From: Adiantum capillus-veneris
Taxonomy: Eukaryota; Streptophyta; Polypodiopsida; Polypodiales; Pteridaceae
Length of the DNA: 64,000 nucleotides
Direction: 5' to 3'
NCBI GenBank assembly: GCA_014529385.2
Contig: CM043945.1
Span: forward strand, 97,010,612-97,074,611
How positions within the stretch are numbered: position 1 is the stretch's first letter; every line of letters begins with the position of its first letter. Position numbers and translations under genes: made by a program. Positions 33,396-46,377 of this stretch are shown in pieces. The notes below the pieces were generated by a model. It was not told the origin of the DNA and made no database searches. It saw only the letters and a list, made by a program, of their open reading frames with translations.

Positions 33396-35298
33396 TGTCA
33401 TAAAAACTAATATCTAACCAACCCAAATGATTTTCTCATATTAAAATGATTACTTAATGTGGGAGAATACACGGGAACAAGGGTTAAGATATTGAGATGT
33501 GCTTATAGATCTATCTCAACACGGGGCCAATGGTAAAGGGACCCAAATGAGAGATGGTCTATCAAAGAGCAAGGCTAACCAATGGAACATAAGACCTTAG
33601 GGTTAGCTTCATTGAACACGTCCAATAGTTAGTGTAAAAGTCCTTTGACCTTAGGTATGCTAGGGTTGAGCTTGAGGTGGGAACTCGGCCCAAGCTTGAG
33701 GTGGGAACCCAGCCCAAGCTTAAGGTGCTTGATAACTGAGGTGCTTGAGATGCTTGAGGTGCTTGATATGCTTGAGATGCTAGAGCTGTACTTGAGGTGA
33801 GAACCCAGCCCAAGCTTGAAGTGCTTAAGGGCTAAGATTGTGGTGGGAACTGGGCCTATGTATGAGGGGCTTGAGGTGTCAAAAAGTCAAGATTCAATCC
33901 CTACAAGGAGGGGGTGAGCCCTACAAGAGGGGGGATGAGAGAGAACACCCTCACACTCACACAAGGCATCATGCATGGTACAAAGAAAGCAAAGGGGACA
34001 CTTGTCAAGTTCGTCCTCATGTTGCCCTCATGGTGTGCCTGAAGCCTATTGGTTGGCCACCCAAGGGATCCAATGATAATTTAGGAGATTTGATTAATTT
34101 TCTTTGCATTTATCAAGTCCTCTCTCTCAAAGGGGAAAGGGGGACACTTGTCCCAAGGCTACCCTTGTTGCTTGTAATGCCTCCTACTTGTGATTGGCTA
34201 GGCCTAGAGGGCTCCAATGAGCTTCAAGCATGAGCTACAAGGGGGGGGGGGGGGGTTCAACCAAAGAAATCTAGGGGGTTGATTAGGGGGTATACTCACC
34301 CACACACACTCACACACACTCTCATTGTGTGCTATGCAAAATGTAAGAGCTCCATCTCCTTCTCCAAGCTCCTTGAGAAGTTGAGAGCCTACACCAACAC
34401 TCTTGGCTGTGGAATGCAAATCCAACCAAGAGCTATGATTTGATGCTTAAGCTTTCCATCTTCTCCATCTTCGTTCCTATGTTATTATGTATGATAAGCA
34501 AGAGCTATGCTTCGATGCTTAAGCTTTCCATCTTCTCCATCTTTGTTCCTATGCTATTATGTATGAGAAGCAAGAAGAATGATGATAAGTGAGGAACTAT
34601 TTCTTTCTCCTATGGAATACTTCTTCTTCCTCTTCTCTACCCTCATTCCCTACTAGCTCTCTCCACCTTTGAAGGTGTGTGAGGTCTTGGGACTCAGGCT
34701 TAGGATAGTTAATGCTTTCTACAAAGTTTATGTTATGCTTATTGCAATAAGGCTAATGGATTATTGTAAGTAGATTAATTACTTAATACAAGTAGACTAA
34801 TTGTCATTGCAAAGTAGATTAATTGTTGCTTTGGACACAAGTTGATTCATAAAAGTTTATATCTTCATGCATTCAAATGATTTAGGGAACACAAGGATTA
34901 ATGATGTTCACAAGTTCTTCATTGTTTTCAAGCTAAGATTGATTGTTGTTTTTAAGCAAAAGCTTGGTGTATGAAGCTTCCTTCTTCATACCGCCAAAGA
35001 GGTCTCAAGGAACACAAAAATTGTATTGTACCAAGTCTCCCTTAATGGGAGAATCTATAATACAAATGCTTATTGGAGGGGGAGCCGACTCCACATAAAT
35101 TCGGTCCTCAACTATTGTCATGTTCTCTAAACTCTCTCTTGCAAAAGTATTGTTCATGCCTATTTAATCAAGTGTTATGATTAAGTTGCTACTCAAATTA
35201 CGTTCACCCTCTATGCTCTCAAAGTAATTTCACAAAGTTGCTCACTCTAGTTCTCTTAATTCTGCTATTCTACAAGTTATTAGGCCATTTCCATTACA
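33396..35298 (+). repeat. element D, complete 3' LTR
   Basis: 1,903 bp, directly after the purine-rich tract. It includes the GAGRTGCTTG minisatellite (about 33672-33800), a poly(G) run of 14 at about 34241-34254, and an internal near-duplicate of AAGCAAGAGCTATG...CTTAAGCTTTCCATCTTC at about 34425-34545. No ORF with a recognisable domain occurs. Confidence 0.8.
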
Positions 35299-35652
35299 AA
35301 TCGCAATTTTTGTACTTCATCAAAAGTGAGATTTGAGACCATAAGCATATGTACTTAGGTTTTATATACATGTCCTAGAAGTTTCGTAACATTCGGATGG
35401 TGTTTGATGCTATAACGGTTATGATTTGTTTGCCGATTAGCGATTAGCTTTTGCTAACTTAGGTCATTTGAGTGTAGCGTGTGTTAGATACAATTTGTTT
35501 ATTGTTTTTCAAGAGATTGACACCCTCTTGTAGCTTCTATGCACTAGTCAGTTTCGTCCCATGGATTGACAATTATGTTTGTGGTTCTCGCTATGTCTGC
35601 AACGCTATGTTTGCAATAAGATAAGAGTGAGGTTAGAAACCCATCCCACATT

Positions 35653-35673
35653 TGGCACTGCTGCCGGGGACGA
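35653..35673 (+). other. primer-binding site of element C
   Basis: TGGCACTGCTGCCGGGGACG lies two bases after the LTR end. It is a variant of the tRNA-Asp-type site found in Athila/Tat elements and matches element B's site closely. Confidence 0.8.
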
Positions 35674-36049
35674 ATAGACCTAAATTAGGGAAAACATGAG
35701 CATCTTGTGTAGTTGTCCTTTAACTTTCTCTAGGATCACCTAGAGTTAAAACTTTCTCTTTAAAACCGCATAGCTTAAGATTGTCGTCTTTTGTTGTGTA
35801 GAGGTAGCTTGGAAATAGATTGTACTTGCTAAATACCTTGTAGGATTATGTTAGGATTTTGAGAATGATTGATGGACGAGACAAGTCTTAAGATCAAAGC
35901 TCAAAAAACCACAAAAAAAGAAAACAAGTATTTGTGGACACTTTTCACAACCCCATTGTAGTAGAACCTAGGAGTAGGGTAAGTAGAATCCGAGGTGGGA
36001 TCTCAGAACATTGCTCACTCCAAAAGAATCAATTATGAGTTGTCTATGT

Positions 36050-37450
36050 GAAGTTGCAGAATTTCAAGTCTACGGCTTGAAACAACACCAGAAGACTGTC
36101 AACCACTGAATTCGATTGGAGTTTATGCTCTAAAAGTTGTATGAACCAGTGTGGGTAAGCTTAAGGATGCAATTGAGGTAAATTCTCAAGAGTTTGCAAA
36201 AACTCAGATTATCTACTTTTCTTGAGATTTTAGACCAAACTAAGTTTTGACTTGACTCAGAGGCTTAAAACAGGTCGGAAAAGACATTGTCCAGTGAAAA
36301 TTTGCAAAAAGTGTTCATTTTAGGCCAAAAGTAAATAATCGTGATTATTTACTTTCAGTTCAAAATTGACCAAGGTTGATATGAGAGACTCTATGCATGA
36401 TTATTAACATCTTTTGTAAAGGCTCATAGAATTTGGATCACAAAATAAACCAAAACCTTGCGAAAAATTGAAATCTGTACTAATTGTCGAGAACTTGAGT
36501 GTGACTTGGTAAATCTTATCAAAACTTAGTGAAACTTGGTTTAGAGGCTTAGATTGAAGTGTTAAATATGTGTATATGCTCAGATGATCAAAAATATATA
36601 AAAAATTACCAGAAGTAAATAATCGTGATTATTTACTTTTGTCCTATTTTTCAACCCTTTTGACCAACTAAGAATACCACAAGTTTTATCATGTTGTATT
36701 GAGTACATATATCAAATTTGGTAAGATTTGGATCATTAAAGTGGAAATTGTGCTTAGATTTGAAAAGTCAATCTGCAGACACAAAACTGTTGACAAATTG
36801 AGTAGAATTTATCCAGACTTGGTGAAACTTGGCTAGGGAGCTTAAGTTGAGTTGCTTAATCAATTTGTATCAACATTTTGGCAAAACATTATAAAAATTT
36901 TCCAGCTATAAATAATCGCGATTATTTACTTATGTTCTGGAATTGAACAATTTTGCATATTTTAGTATACCACAAGGTCAAGCATATCAAGTAGACTCCA
37001 TAAATCAAATTTGCTGAAATTTGGATCACAAAAGTGAGACTTAAGCCAAATTCTTGAAAACTGAGTCTACGGACACTAAACATTTGATAACTTGGACAAA
37101 TCTTGTTCAAATTCATTGAAACTCGTCTAGAGACCACAACAAGGTGATTACCTGGTAAAACAAAAAGTATAAAATTTGAGAAAAGTAAATAATCGGGATT
37201 ATTTATTGCTGAAACTCAGAGACAAGATTTTTGACTTTTGAGCTTGTACAGTGTTAGAACAACATAATACAAGGCCACTGGTCAAGTTTGGGTTCCATTG
37301 GGTCCAAATTAGTACATGTTAGCTCAGTTTCAGGTTGCAAATTACTCCTTTAGCTCTTTGCAAGGATAAAATTTGAAAATCTCATTTGTTGACTCACTTA
37401 GCTCAGATTGAAGTGATATACATAGAACAATGTCATTAGTTAGCAAAAAT
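36050..37450 (+). repeat. tandem ~285-bp leader repeats with palindromes (element C)
   Basis: Four palindromes lie at 36331-36352, 36615-36636, 36908-36929 and 37185-37206, spaced 284, 293 and 277 bp, with the same GTAAATAATC/GATTATTTAC arms as in element B. Phrases such as AAATTTGGATCAC and GTGAAACTTGG recur once per unit. They occupy the leader between primer site and gag. Confidence 0.85.
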
Positions 37451-37618
37451 TATACAGTCTTTAAAAGAAAATTGCTAACTTGGTTAAAACTGACACATGA
37501 ATCAGGTTGCAGGCAAGGAATTGAGAGCTTGATAGGAGTTTCACTCAAGTCAAGTGGAAGAAACGGATAACAATTCAATCCGACAGTAAGTACTCTATCC
37601 AGGGCTTAACAAGTCTAT

Positions 37619-39601
37619 ATGAACCTTAGATCTGGTCGTATACTAGCAAATCAAGGCATAATTGGAGAGACCGCTAGTAGGGTATCCACCAAAGAGATTG
37701 TGAATCAAGGTGATCACTTGGGCACTATCCTAGAAGAAGTCTCAGACACTTATTCAGACTCAACATCTGAAATGTCTTCCTATTTGACTCAATCAGGAAC
37801 CGGAATGACAATGCAATATAAGCACATACTCACCTTTCATAAAACTAATATCCATGGAGCTCAGGTTTACCTGGATCCTAATGAGGAGTATGACATTCGC
37901 ATTGATGACCATGACATAGAGTTTGAAGAGGAAATAAGGGCAAACAAACAAGGGAAAATGTATATGGATAAAAACGAGACTCAATATTTAAAAGTTGAAA
38001 ACCCTGACGTGATAGATGAATGGGGGTTAGAAGTGAATTGCTTAATTCTAGATATGGCAGCAAAAGAAGGTCCACCGACTTTAGAATTCAAGGGATACGA
38101 TCAAGTTGATCTGAAACCTTTGAAACAGCTTAGCACGGATAATCCTAGGATCGGAGTCTATTGTTGGGAGGATAGGAACATCAAGGATCTTTTATGGACC
38201 TCTCATGCCAAATCAAGGCAGTTAACATCCATGAAGATCATCTATATCTTCAAAATCAAAGACAAGGGTTTAGCAAATCTACCTTTTTAGGGATTGTTAT
38301 AACAATAACTTTGTTATGATGAGTCCTGAGGAGGTAGAATAGACCAAATTTCCAAGGGTACCCTATAAGAGTTTGGATATTGGGCTAAGGACCAAAAACT
38401 ACTCCAAGAGAGAAGCTCCGCGAGAGATCTTTTGGAGCAATGTTAAAAAACCTGAACCTACCTCATCATGAAGAAAACCGAGTGACATTAAAGCCAGTCC
38501 TAGGCTACATGAGTCACTCTTTTCAACATATTGGTTTGAAGGACTCGAGATAGGACCAACTTCCAGAAGAGTTGGAGCTGAGCCAAAAAAACGTGTTAGA
38601 CCAGCTGATTTTCAAAAATGGGTCGAAAAATACAGTGGATTTGGGGATCCATATGACCACTTAGCAAGCTTCAAGTAAGTGCTAAGAGCAGAACGCATAT
38701 TTGATTTCCATACTTAGTTTGAGGGATTTGGAATGCCTTTAGAAGGGAAAGCTTTGACATGGTTCCAAAACATTCCACCAAGGTCAATTATGGATTTGAA
38801 TACATTAGCTCAAGGGTTTGTAGCTACATGTTTGAAAACTGGGATCAAATATAATACGGTAGCTCAAATCTATAGCTTCAAATAGAAACAAGGTGAGTCT
38901 GTTAGGGATTGTGCAATTAGGATGAAGCAATACATTGCAAGGTGCCCAGAACTAGAAATACCTGTAGAAGAAAGACAAGTGTCATTATTTCTAGAGGGAT
39001 TGATAAATAAAGAACTTCATGCTATACTGTGTACAAAGGAACAGATGACCCTAGAAGAGTGTGTATCAGATGCTATTGACTTGGGAGACAATTGTGATAT
39101 TTTCAATGAAGAAGATGTCCCTAAGGATACTCAGTGAGAAAATAGCATCCACAAAACCAACACAAGTGGGAACATGTGTTGCAGCACCACTTACAACCAT
39201 AAAAGACACGCTCAAAAGAATGAAGGAAATGATGAGTAATATGCAAAAAGCACCTATGAGAGGACCAGGGCAAGGGATACCTCAACAGGGACAACCAATT
39301 AGGCCACAAAAATGGTGTGCTATCGAGGATAAATGGACCAACCATGAGACCAATGAGTGCTATTACCGACCAAAGTACAATGGAAATGTTCAATATGTGT
39401 CCATAAGGCCACAAGGACAACCCATGTATATACATCATCCTAATATGGCCCCAACATGCACAAAAACCACGGATGGGTATGGAAAGACCACAACCTCCAT
39501 ATCTTGGACATAATGCAGTGCCTGTAAAGTACATGCATTTAGAAGGAATCATAGATGAACAAGCACTAGTTACTGTTACACCTTATGTTGAGCCTAGTCC
39601 A
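37619..39601 (+). pseudogene. gag of element C, 5' part (interrupted by copia-2)
   Basis: The open frame 37619-38290 (223 codons) begins MNLRSGRILANQG and contains an acidic block EEYDIRIDDHDIEFEEEI. After a stop the capsid region continues in broken frames at about 38590-39137 with KALTWFQNIPPRSIMDLNTL and CPELEIPVEERQVSLFLEGL. The Pro/Gln linker with GQPIRPQKWCAI follows at about 39240-39480. The sequence stops at the copia-2 insertion in AGTCCA and resumes at 52026. It is 75-85% similar by eye to element B's gag. Confidence 0.85.
39597..39601. repeat. left target-site duplication of copia-2 (GTCCA)
   Basis: GTCCA immediately left of the TGTTGG LTR end is matched by GTCCA at 52026-52030 immediately right of the element. 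Confidence 0.9.
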
Positions 39602-39828
39602 TGTTGGAATTAGGGTTGCAGAGAAACACACACAGCTTGGAGAAGACGAAGGAAGCTCAAGGCACACAATAGAGAGTGTGTTACTTAGTGTGCAATGGAA
39701 AGATAGATAGCCCTAGAGTGATGGGCGTATATACAATGCACGAGGGAAAAAACCTCGTAAAGAGGGAAAAAATGCCCTGGCGGTCCTAGTGTGTTCACAC
39801 ACATCACTACCACATGTATATGGTAACA
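39602..39828 (-). repeat. 3' LTR of copia-2
   Basis: 227 bp. The plus strand reads TGTTGGAATTAGGG to ATATGGTAACA. Just inside, the minus strand reads a CCAGGGGGGA polypurine tract (39830-39840). Confidence 0.92.
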
Positions 39829-39859
39829 AATCCCCCCTGGAGTGATGCGGTGAACGAGA

Positions 39860-40618
39860 GCTGGCACATGAGTAAAGGGAAGTGCCATGCCCTGAGGACA
39901 GGATCAATCCACAAAGGAGAGTAAGCCCAAGGCTTTGCGGAAAGATTCAAGCTTCTCACGAGACAATGCCTTTGTGAAAAGATCTGCAAGGTTGTCCTAT
40001 GTTGGCACATAAGCCAAGCTGATCTCTCCTGCTGAGAGCCTCTCCCTAACATAGTGGTAATGCACCTCAATGTGCTTTGTGCGAGCATGAAAAACTAGGT
40101 TCCTTGCAACTGCCAATGCGCTCTGACTGTCAGTGTAGATAGTGTTGGCAGTGTCCTATCCAACACCCAAATCAGCCATAAGGCGTCTGAGCAATACACA
40201 CTCAACCGTAGCTGTGAAGACTGCCCTGTACTCAGCCTCACAACTCGAAGTGGCCACAATAGGTTGCTTCTTGCTCAACCATGATATACACGAACTGCCA
40301 AGCATGAAACAAAAACCACTTGTGGACACTCGCGTGTCAAAACAACCAGCCCAATTTGAGTCCGAAAAAGCATGTAAGTCTGGTGGCAATGATCCCCCCT
40401 TGGGATAAAACAAGCCAAGCCGTAAAGTGCCACTAAGGTAGCGGAAAATCCTCTTGACAGCCTGCCAATGCTTAGACCCTGGGCTATGCATAAATCTAGT
40501 GACCTGTGAGACTGCAAACTGAATATCTGGCCTCGTGTTGCATACATAAATGAGGCAGCCAACAACAGTTTGGTAAAGAGTGACATCAGCAGGATCGCCA
40601 GCATCATGTAGACTCAAC
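39860..40618 (-). pseudogene. copia-2 RNase H and RT C-terminus (3' part after CACTA)
   Basis: The frame resumes immediately beyond the CACTA end with LSLHDAGDPADVTLYQTVVG and CLIYVCNTRPDIQFAVSQVT. RNase H follows with SGFCFMLGSSCISWLSKKQP, ATSSCEAEYRA and, after one stop near 40155, TDSQSALAVARNLVFHARTK. It ends with NLADLFTKALS near 39950. Joining it to 48255-48655 across one TTT restores the expected copia linker frame. Confidence 0.88.
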
Positions 40619-40639
40619 TTTGACTACAAGAGGCTATTC

Positions 40640-40760
40640 ATATTAGCGACGCTCACACAGCAACGCTCAAAAAAAAAATCCCGGCGTCGCTATGATCGTC
40701 GCTATGAGCGTCGCAACTTTCTTTGTAAATTTGCGACGCTCATAGCGACGCCCGCTGGGC
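40640..40760. repeat. left subterminal repeats of the CACTA element
   Basis: Units of GCGTCGCTATGA or its complement TCATAGCGACGC occur at least five times within 120 bp in both orientations. In En/Spm such arrays bind the element's second protein (TnpA). Both inverted and direct copies occur, so hairpins are possible. Confidence 0.85.
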
Positions 40761-40842
40761 TAAAAAAATAACCGAGCGCGCCCAAAAACTCAGATCTCAG
40801 ATCTGAGTTTTTCGGCGCCCTCAAGCAAGGAGCAGGTAATGC

Positions 40843-40877
40843 TCTCCCTCTCTCTCTCTCTCTCTCTTTTTCTTCTC

Positions 40878-40910
<33 letters not shown>

Positions 40911-40980
40911 AGAGGAAGGAGAGCCAGGTATGCTCCTTCCCTCTCCTCATTCTCATGTTCCCTTCCCCTCTTTCTCTCTC

Positions 40981-41012
<32 letters not shown>

Positions 41013-41030
41013 ACACACACACATAGTGTT

Positions 41031-41107
<77 letters not shown>
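40843..41107. repeat. CT, CA and GA microsatellites in the CACTA element
   Basis: (CT)n at about 40847-40868, (CA)n at about 40879-40906 and 40999-41023, then a (GA)n run at about 41032-41107. These produce long spurious open frames on both strands. A second array of AACGCACACATTGAGAGAGGAAAAGAG-like units follows, repeated about four times at about 41148-41335. Confidence 0.9.
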
Positions 41108-41110
<3 letters not shown>

Positions 41111-41335
41111 AACAAAAACAAAAACGCACACACACATACATAAACAAAGAATGCACACACACATTGAGAGAGGAAAAGAGAGAGAGAGCATGCATAAACA
41201 AAAAACGCACGCATTGAGAGAGGAAAAGAGAGAGAGAACATGCATAAACAAAAAACGCACACATTGAGAAAGGAAAAGAGAGAGAAAACATGCATACGAT
41301 CCAAAAAAACGCACACACATTGAGAGAGAAAGAGA

Positions 41336-42752
<1,417 letters not shown>

Positions 42753-42814
42753 GACGAAGAATGCCAATAGAATATTAAATTTGTTGTCCAGGTTATAAGT
42801 TTTTTATCCTCATT

Positions 42815-45302
42815 ATGAGTAGTGACGAGGATGTGGGACCGTCCAACCGAAACACCTATCTCTCAACGAGGGTCTTATGTCCTTGTAATCAATGCAAGCA
42901 TGCTGTGCGATGGACAAGACATGTTTCTTTGCAGCACGTTCGCGAATTTGGCGAGTTCGATCCATCTATTATAGATCGAGTTGTTGCCAATTATAACTCG
43001 TCGGACTCTGACGCTGGCCAACAAGCAACAATCTTGCAACCCAATAGACGTGTTCGCAGGCGCTTTGGTCAAGCAGCATATGTGAGGCCACAAGATGTAG
43101 CCTCTGACAGCTCGGGGGATGATCATGCAGAGCACATTCCCAACGAGGCAATGTTTGATCCCGAGATTGATGAAATGATCGAGACGATCATGGATTCAGA
43201 AAGGCTTATCTATGATGATATGAAAAGTGAAGCCGATACGCCATTGTATAATGGAGCACGTATGTCTAGATTGAAAGCACTCCTGGTTCTTCTCAACATG
43301 CAGGCAAAGTTTGGATGGAGTGACACTAGCGTCACAGCGCTTTTCAGGTGATCTATTACAATTAGTTTACTTTAATAAAACTCTAAATGTATAATGATCT
43401 GATAGATTTTTACATGACTGTATCATTTTTTTATGTTGTGTAGATTGCTGAAAGAGCACATACTACCAGCTGACAATGTGATGCCAGATTCCCGAGATGA
43501 ATCAAGAAAGATTTTGCGAAACTTGGGGATGGATTACAATTCTATCCACGCTTGTCCTAATGACTGCATTCTTTTCAGAGGGGAATACATAGACATGGAG
43601 AAGTGTCCGAAATGTGATTCCGAAAGATATCGAGTAGATCTCCTCGGGACAAAAATTCCACAAAAGGTTTTGCGACATTTCCCTCTGCTTCCTCGCATCA
43701 AGCATTTCTTCGAATGTAAGTCCATGGCCGCCCTAGCATCATGGCATGAGGAGAATAAATCTTCGGATGGTGTGCTACGAATTCCTGCAGATTGCGTAGC
43801 CTGGAAACATATAGATGAAACATGGTCGGATTTTACCAGGGAAGGTCGAAATTTGCGCTTAGGCCTGGCTATGGATGGCGTAAATCCATTTGGTCAAAGA
43901 TCAACATCTTACAGTGTATGGCCCGTTGTCATCATCAACTACAACATTCCCCCGTGGTTGACTACGAAGAAGGGGTACCTATGGCTAAGCTTGATTGTGC
44001 CAGGGCGATATAAAGTGGGGAATATGGATGTGTATCTTCGTCCACTATTGGAAGAGCTACAACAATTGTGGATTGGCATAGAGGTGGTGGATATGAGCCG
44101 ACACACAGGACGACAGAATGCTTTGATCAGAGGCATTCTAATGTGGACCATGCATGACTATCCCGGGCTAACAGAATGCTCAAGTGATCTATTGACACTC
44201 CTCACTCAGACACTGTAAATCTTGTTTTTTCCCATAGTTGATCTATTATCATGTGTATACATGCAGGGCCGATAAAACTCCCTAAAGCACCATGGATTTT
44301 CACAGGAGCCCAAGAACGCAAAGTAAAAGAGACCATTCGATCTTTGCGGACCCCCACTGGCGTAATGCACTCGCTCCGAACGTGTTTTACTAAAGAAGGA
44401 AAGCTTACCGGTTTGAAGTCACACGATTGGCATAAAATGTGTCAGGTACGTTCATAGTGGACTTTAATATCATTGCATAAAATGTGGACTTTAATATCAT
44501 TGCTGCACATACTTTACAGTTTATTTTACCGGTTGCCATTGAGGGATGTTTGTCTCTCGACATCCGTAACACAATCTACAAACTTGCAAAGCTGGTGCAA
44601 TGGATCTCACAAAAGGAGATCAACGTAGACTCCATACCATTCGCCAAACTAAATGCTGCGGAGCTTGTGTGCATGTTTGAGAAACATTTTCCTACTACAA
44701 TGCTAACCATTCAGGTGCATCTTCTTGTTCGCATAGTTGATGAGGTGGAAATAGCTGGCACAGTTCATTCCAGATGGATGTTCTTCTTAGAACGTTTCAT
44801 GAAAACGCTTAAGGGATAGGCACGTCCAGAGGGTAGCATGGCAGAAGGTTTGTTGGTATCAGAGTCCCTAGTGTACATTGGAGAGTGGCTAAACGGATTT
44901 GATAAAGCCCGGGACACGCTATGGCGAACCATAGATGATGAGCGCATATCTGGGATTGTCATGTGCAATCTCGGTGTTGAGAAGAAGATGACGGAAGATC
45001 TAGAGGCTAAAATCAACCGATTTTGCATGCTTCACAATCCAGTGATGCAAAAGTGGATTTCACAATATGAGGATGCAAAGCAAGAGCGACAAAGGGCACG
45101 AATCGAGTGGAGACGGGGAAGACGACCACCGATGCACTATCCAGCGGTTCTGGAGAGCCTACCAACCTTCATGAGCTTAAGATGGTTGCACAACCAATTG
45201 AAAAGCGCACAACAATGCGGTGACAAAGTGACTGAGGAAGAGTGGGAGTACTCTCGGGGTTGCGCGACCAAGGTAAGTTTGCAATGTATGACTAGCAAGT
45301 GA
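42815..45302 (+). pseudogene. CACTA transposase (Tnp2-type with DUF4218), internally shortened
   Basis: Exon 1 (42815-43347) starts MSSDEDVGPSNRNTYLSTRV and carries the transposase-associated CPCNQC...H region. Exon 2 (43444-) carries Tnp2 core sequence: HACPNDCILFRGEYIDMEKC, LPRIKHFFECKSMAALASWH, LGLAMDGVNPFGQRSTSYSV. It runs only to MHDYPGL. The expected following ~180 residues with the CPxC zinc pair and LDVMHIEKNV-type motif are missing, and the next exon (about 44266-44445) already begins the DUF4218 domain with GPIKLPKAPWIF. DUF4218 continues from 44520 (LPVAIEGCLSLDIRNTIYKL, FLERFMKTLKG). A TAG at 44817-44819 precedes ARPEGSMAEG. The usual enzyme cuts the element ends; this copy probably cannot. 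Confidence 0.85.
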
Positions 45303-45361
45303 CTTTATTTATAAACGTTTGAACGTCCACTCATAATCTTTGTTCGTTGTAGTATAAGTCA

Positions 45362-45988
45362 TAAACAACAGCATGGTGTAAAGGTCGACATTTTAGGGTG
45401 GAACGAATCGACAAAAAGCGTTTTACTCAAGATTGTGGAATCATGGCAAAATTTGAACAGTCTAGTCGACGACGTTCCTCTGATGCAGATCCTGTGGTGA
45501 CGGAACTCACTTACTTCGGCACGCTGCAAGAGATTTTGAGGATCGATTACAGAGGATTTTTTGTCGACTTGTTCGACGTGCAATGGTTCAAGATAATCAT
45601 GGAGGGTCGCAACGCTACTGTGCGTAGAGGAGAGTCTGGTTTTCTTGAGGTGGATTCTACTAAGAAATGGACTGACCTAAGAGACACTTTCGTACTACCC
45701 GAGCATTGTGAACAAGTAAGTATGTAAATAGTTAACATCCCCCTTTTACAAGTTATGTGCTTGAAAGCTCTCATGTAAGTTATGTGGCTCTGGCAGGTAA
45801 TATTTCATCCTACAAAGTCTACATCAAACTGGTGGTACGTCATAGAGGTAGCCCCTCGTAGTGCAAGGACGTATGAAAGCTACCATGTGCCAATCACAAC
45901 GGCATCAATGGAGGAGATCAGAGAAGATGCTCAATCAGAAGCCGCTGCGGTGGTGCCAGACGAGCATCAAGATGCTACTACTCTATAA
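45362..45988 (+). pseudogene. DUF4216-containing C-terminal part of the CACTA transposase
   Basis: After a donor at about 45272 (ACCAAG then GTAAGT), sequence from 45352 contains a TAA early on and then GRHFRVERIDKKRFTQDCGI, YFGTLQEILRIDYRGFFVDL and VQWFKIIMEG, the DUF4216 signature often seen downstream of Tnp2. A donor near 45717 (CAAG then GTAAGT) and acceptor at about 45797 join it to VIFHPTKSTSNWWYVIEVAP, ending at 45988. The stop near 45360 suggests decay, unless an unrecognised splice avoids it. Confidence 0.75.
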
Positions 45989-46377
45989 GGGGTGCATGCA
46001 GAGGAGCTACAAAATGAAACAAAGGATATGTGTTTAAACGGAGAGCTCTATATAGATATAGGAAGTTATGCTGAGTTATGCGAGGATGAGAGAGAGATCT
46101 CTTAAAGCCACAAATATTGTATTTGAACAATTTTGCTCCGTGTTGTAAAAGCTCTGGCTCTCTAAGTACCTTCCATGGTGTATAACGCTCTTTTCTACTC
46201 GCGCTCACATCTTTTGATTGAAAATTCTGAGTTTTCGACTTGCCTCTTCTATCACTCAATTCATTGCGTCATTGTATTTATATGCGTCATTACGTCATTG
46301 TATTTAATGGTCTTTGCGTCATTGTCTACTCTATTCATTCAATATTAAGTTTAAATATTCGTGTGTTTAATGCAGGT

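Larger units (their letters stand above)
32391..35298 (+). mobile_element. element D: LTR retrotransposon reduced by internal deletion
   Basis: It is flanked by perfect 5-bp duplications AATCG (32386-32390 and 35299-35303) and interrupts a block of C's LTR that is continuous in B and E. It starts TGTCATAAAAAC and ends CCATTACA. It consists of a partial first LTR, about 285 bp of other sequence ending in a purine-rich tract (CAAGAGAGAGGTAA, 33382-33395), and a full second LTR. No primer site, gag or pol remains, so a deletion removed the first LTR's 3' part and nearly the whole interior. Confidence 0.85.
31819..35650 (+). repeat. 5' LTR of element C, split by element D
   Basis: It begins TGTTATCCGCAAGCTAACTC and ends CCCATCCCACA. 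Without D and one copy of its target duplication it is about 919 bp. It shares the AACCTTGGCTAAGGTATAAAA promoter-like block (32017-32037), the CAACCGCAGGTAAGAGCTCT block (32169-32188) and the end region with the LTRs of B and E. Confidence 0.85.

Noticed and set aside
32834-34233. ORFs of 66-131 codons sharing peptide sequence at two places
   Set aside because: They are the two LTR copies of element D; similarity is due to the repeat, and no domain or selection signal is visible.
34204-34425. Minus ORF spanning the poly(G) run
   Set aside because: The proline stretch comes from the homopolymer within an LTR.
40839-41320. Long open frames on both strands (up to 204 codons)
   Set aside because: They consist of GA/CT and CA/GT dinucleotide repeats and adjacent low-complexity units, which stay open in all frames. 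No domain or codon structure.
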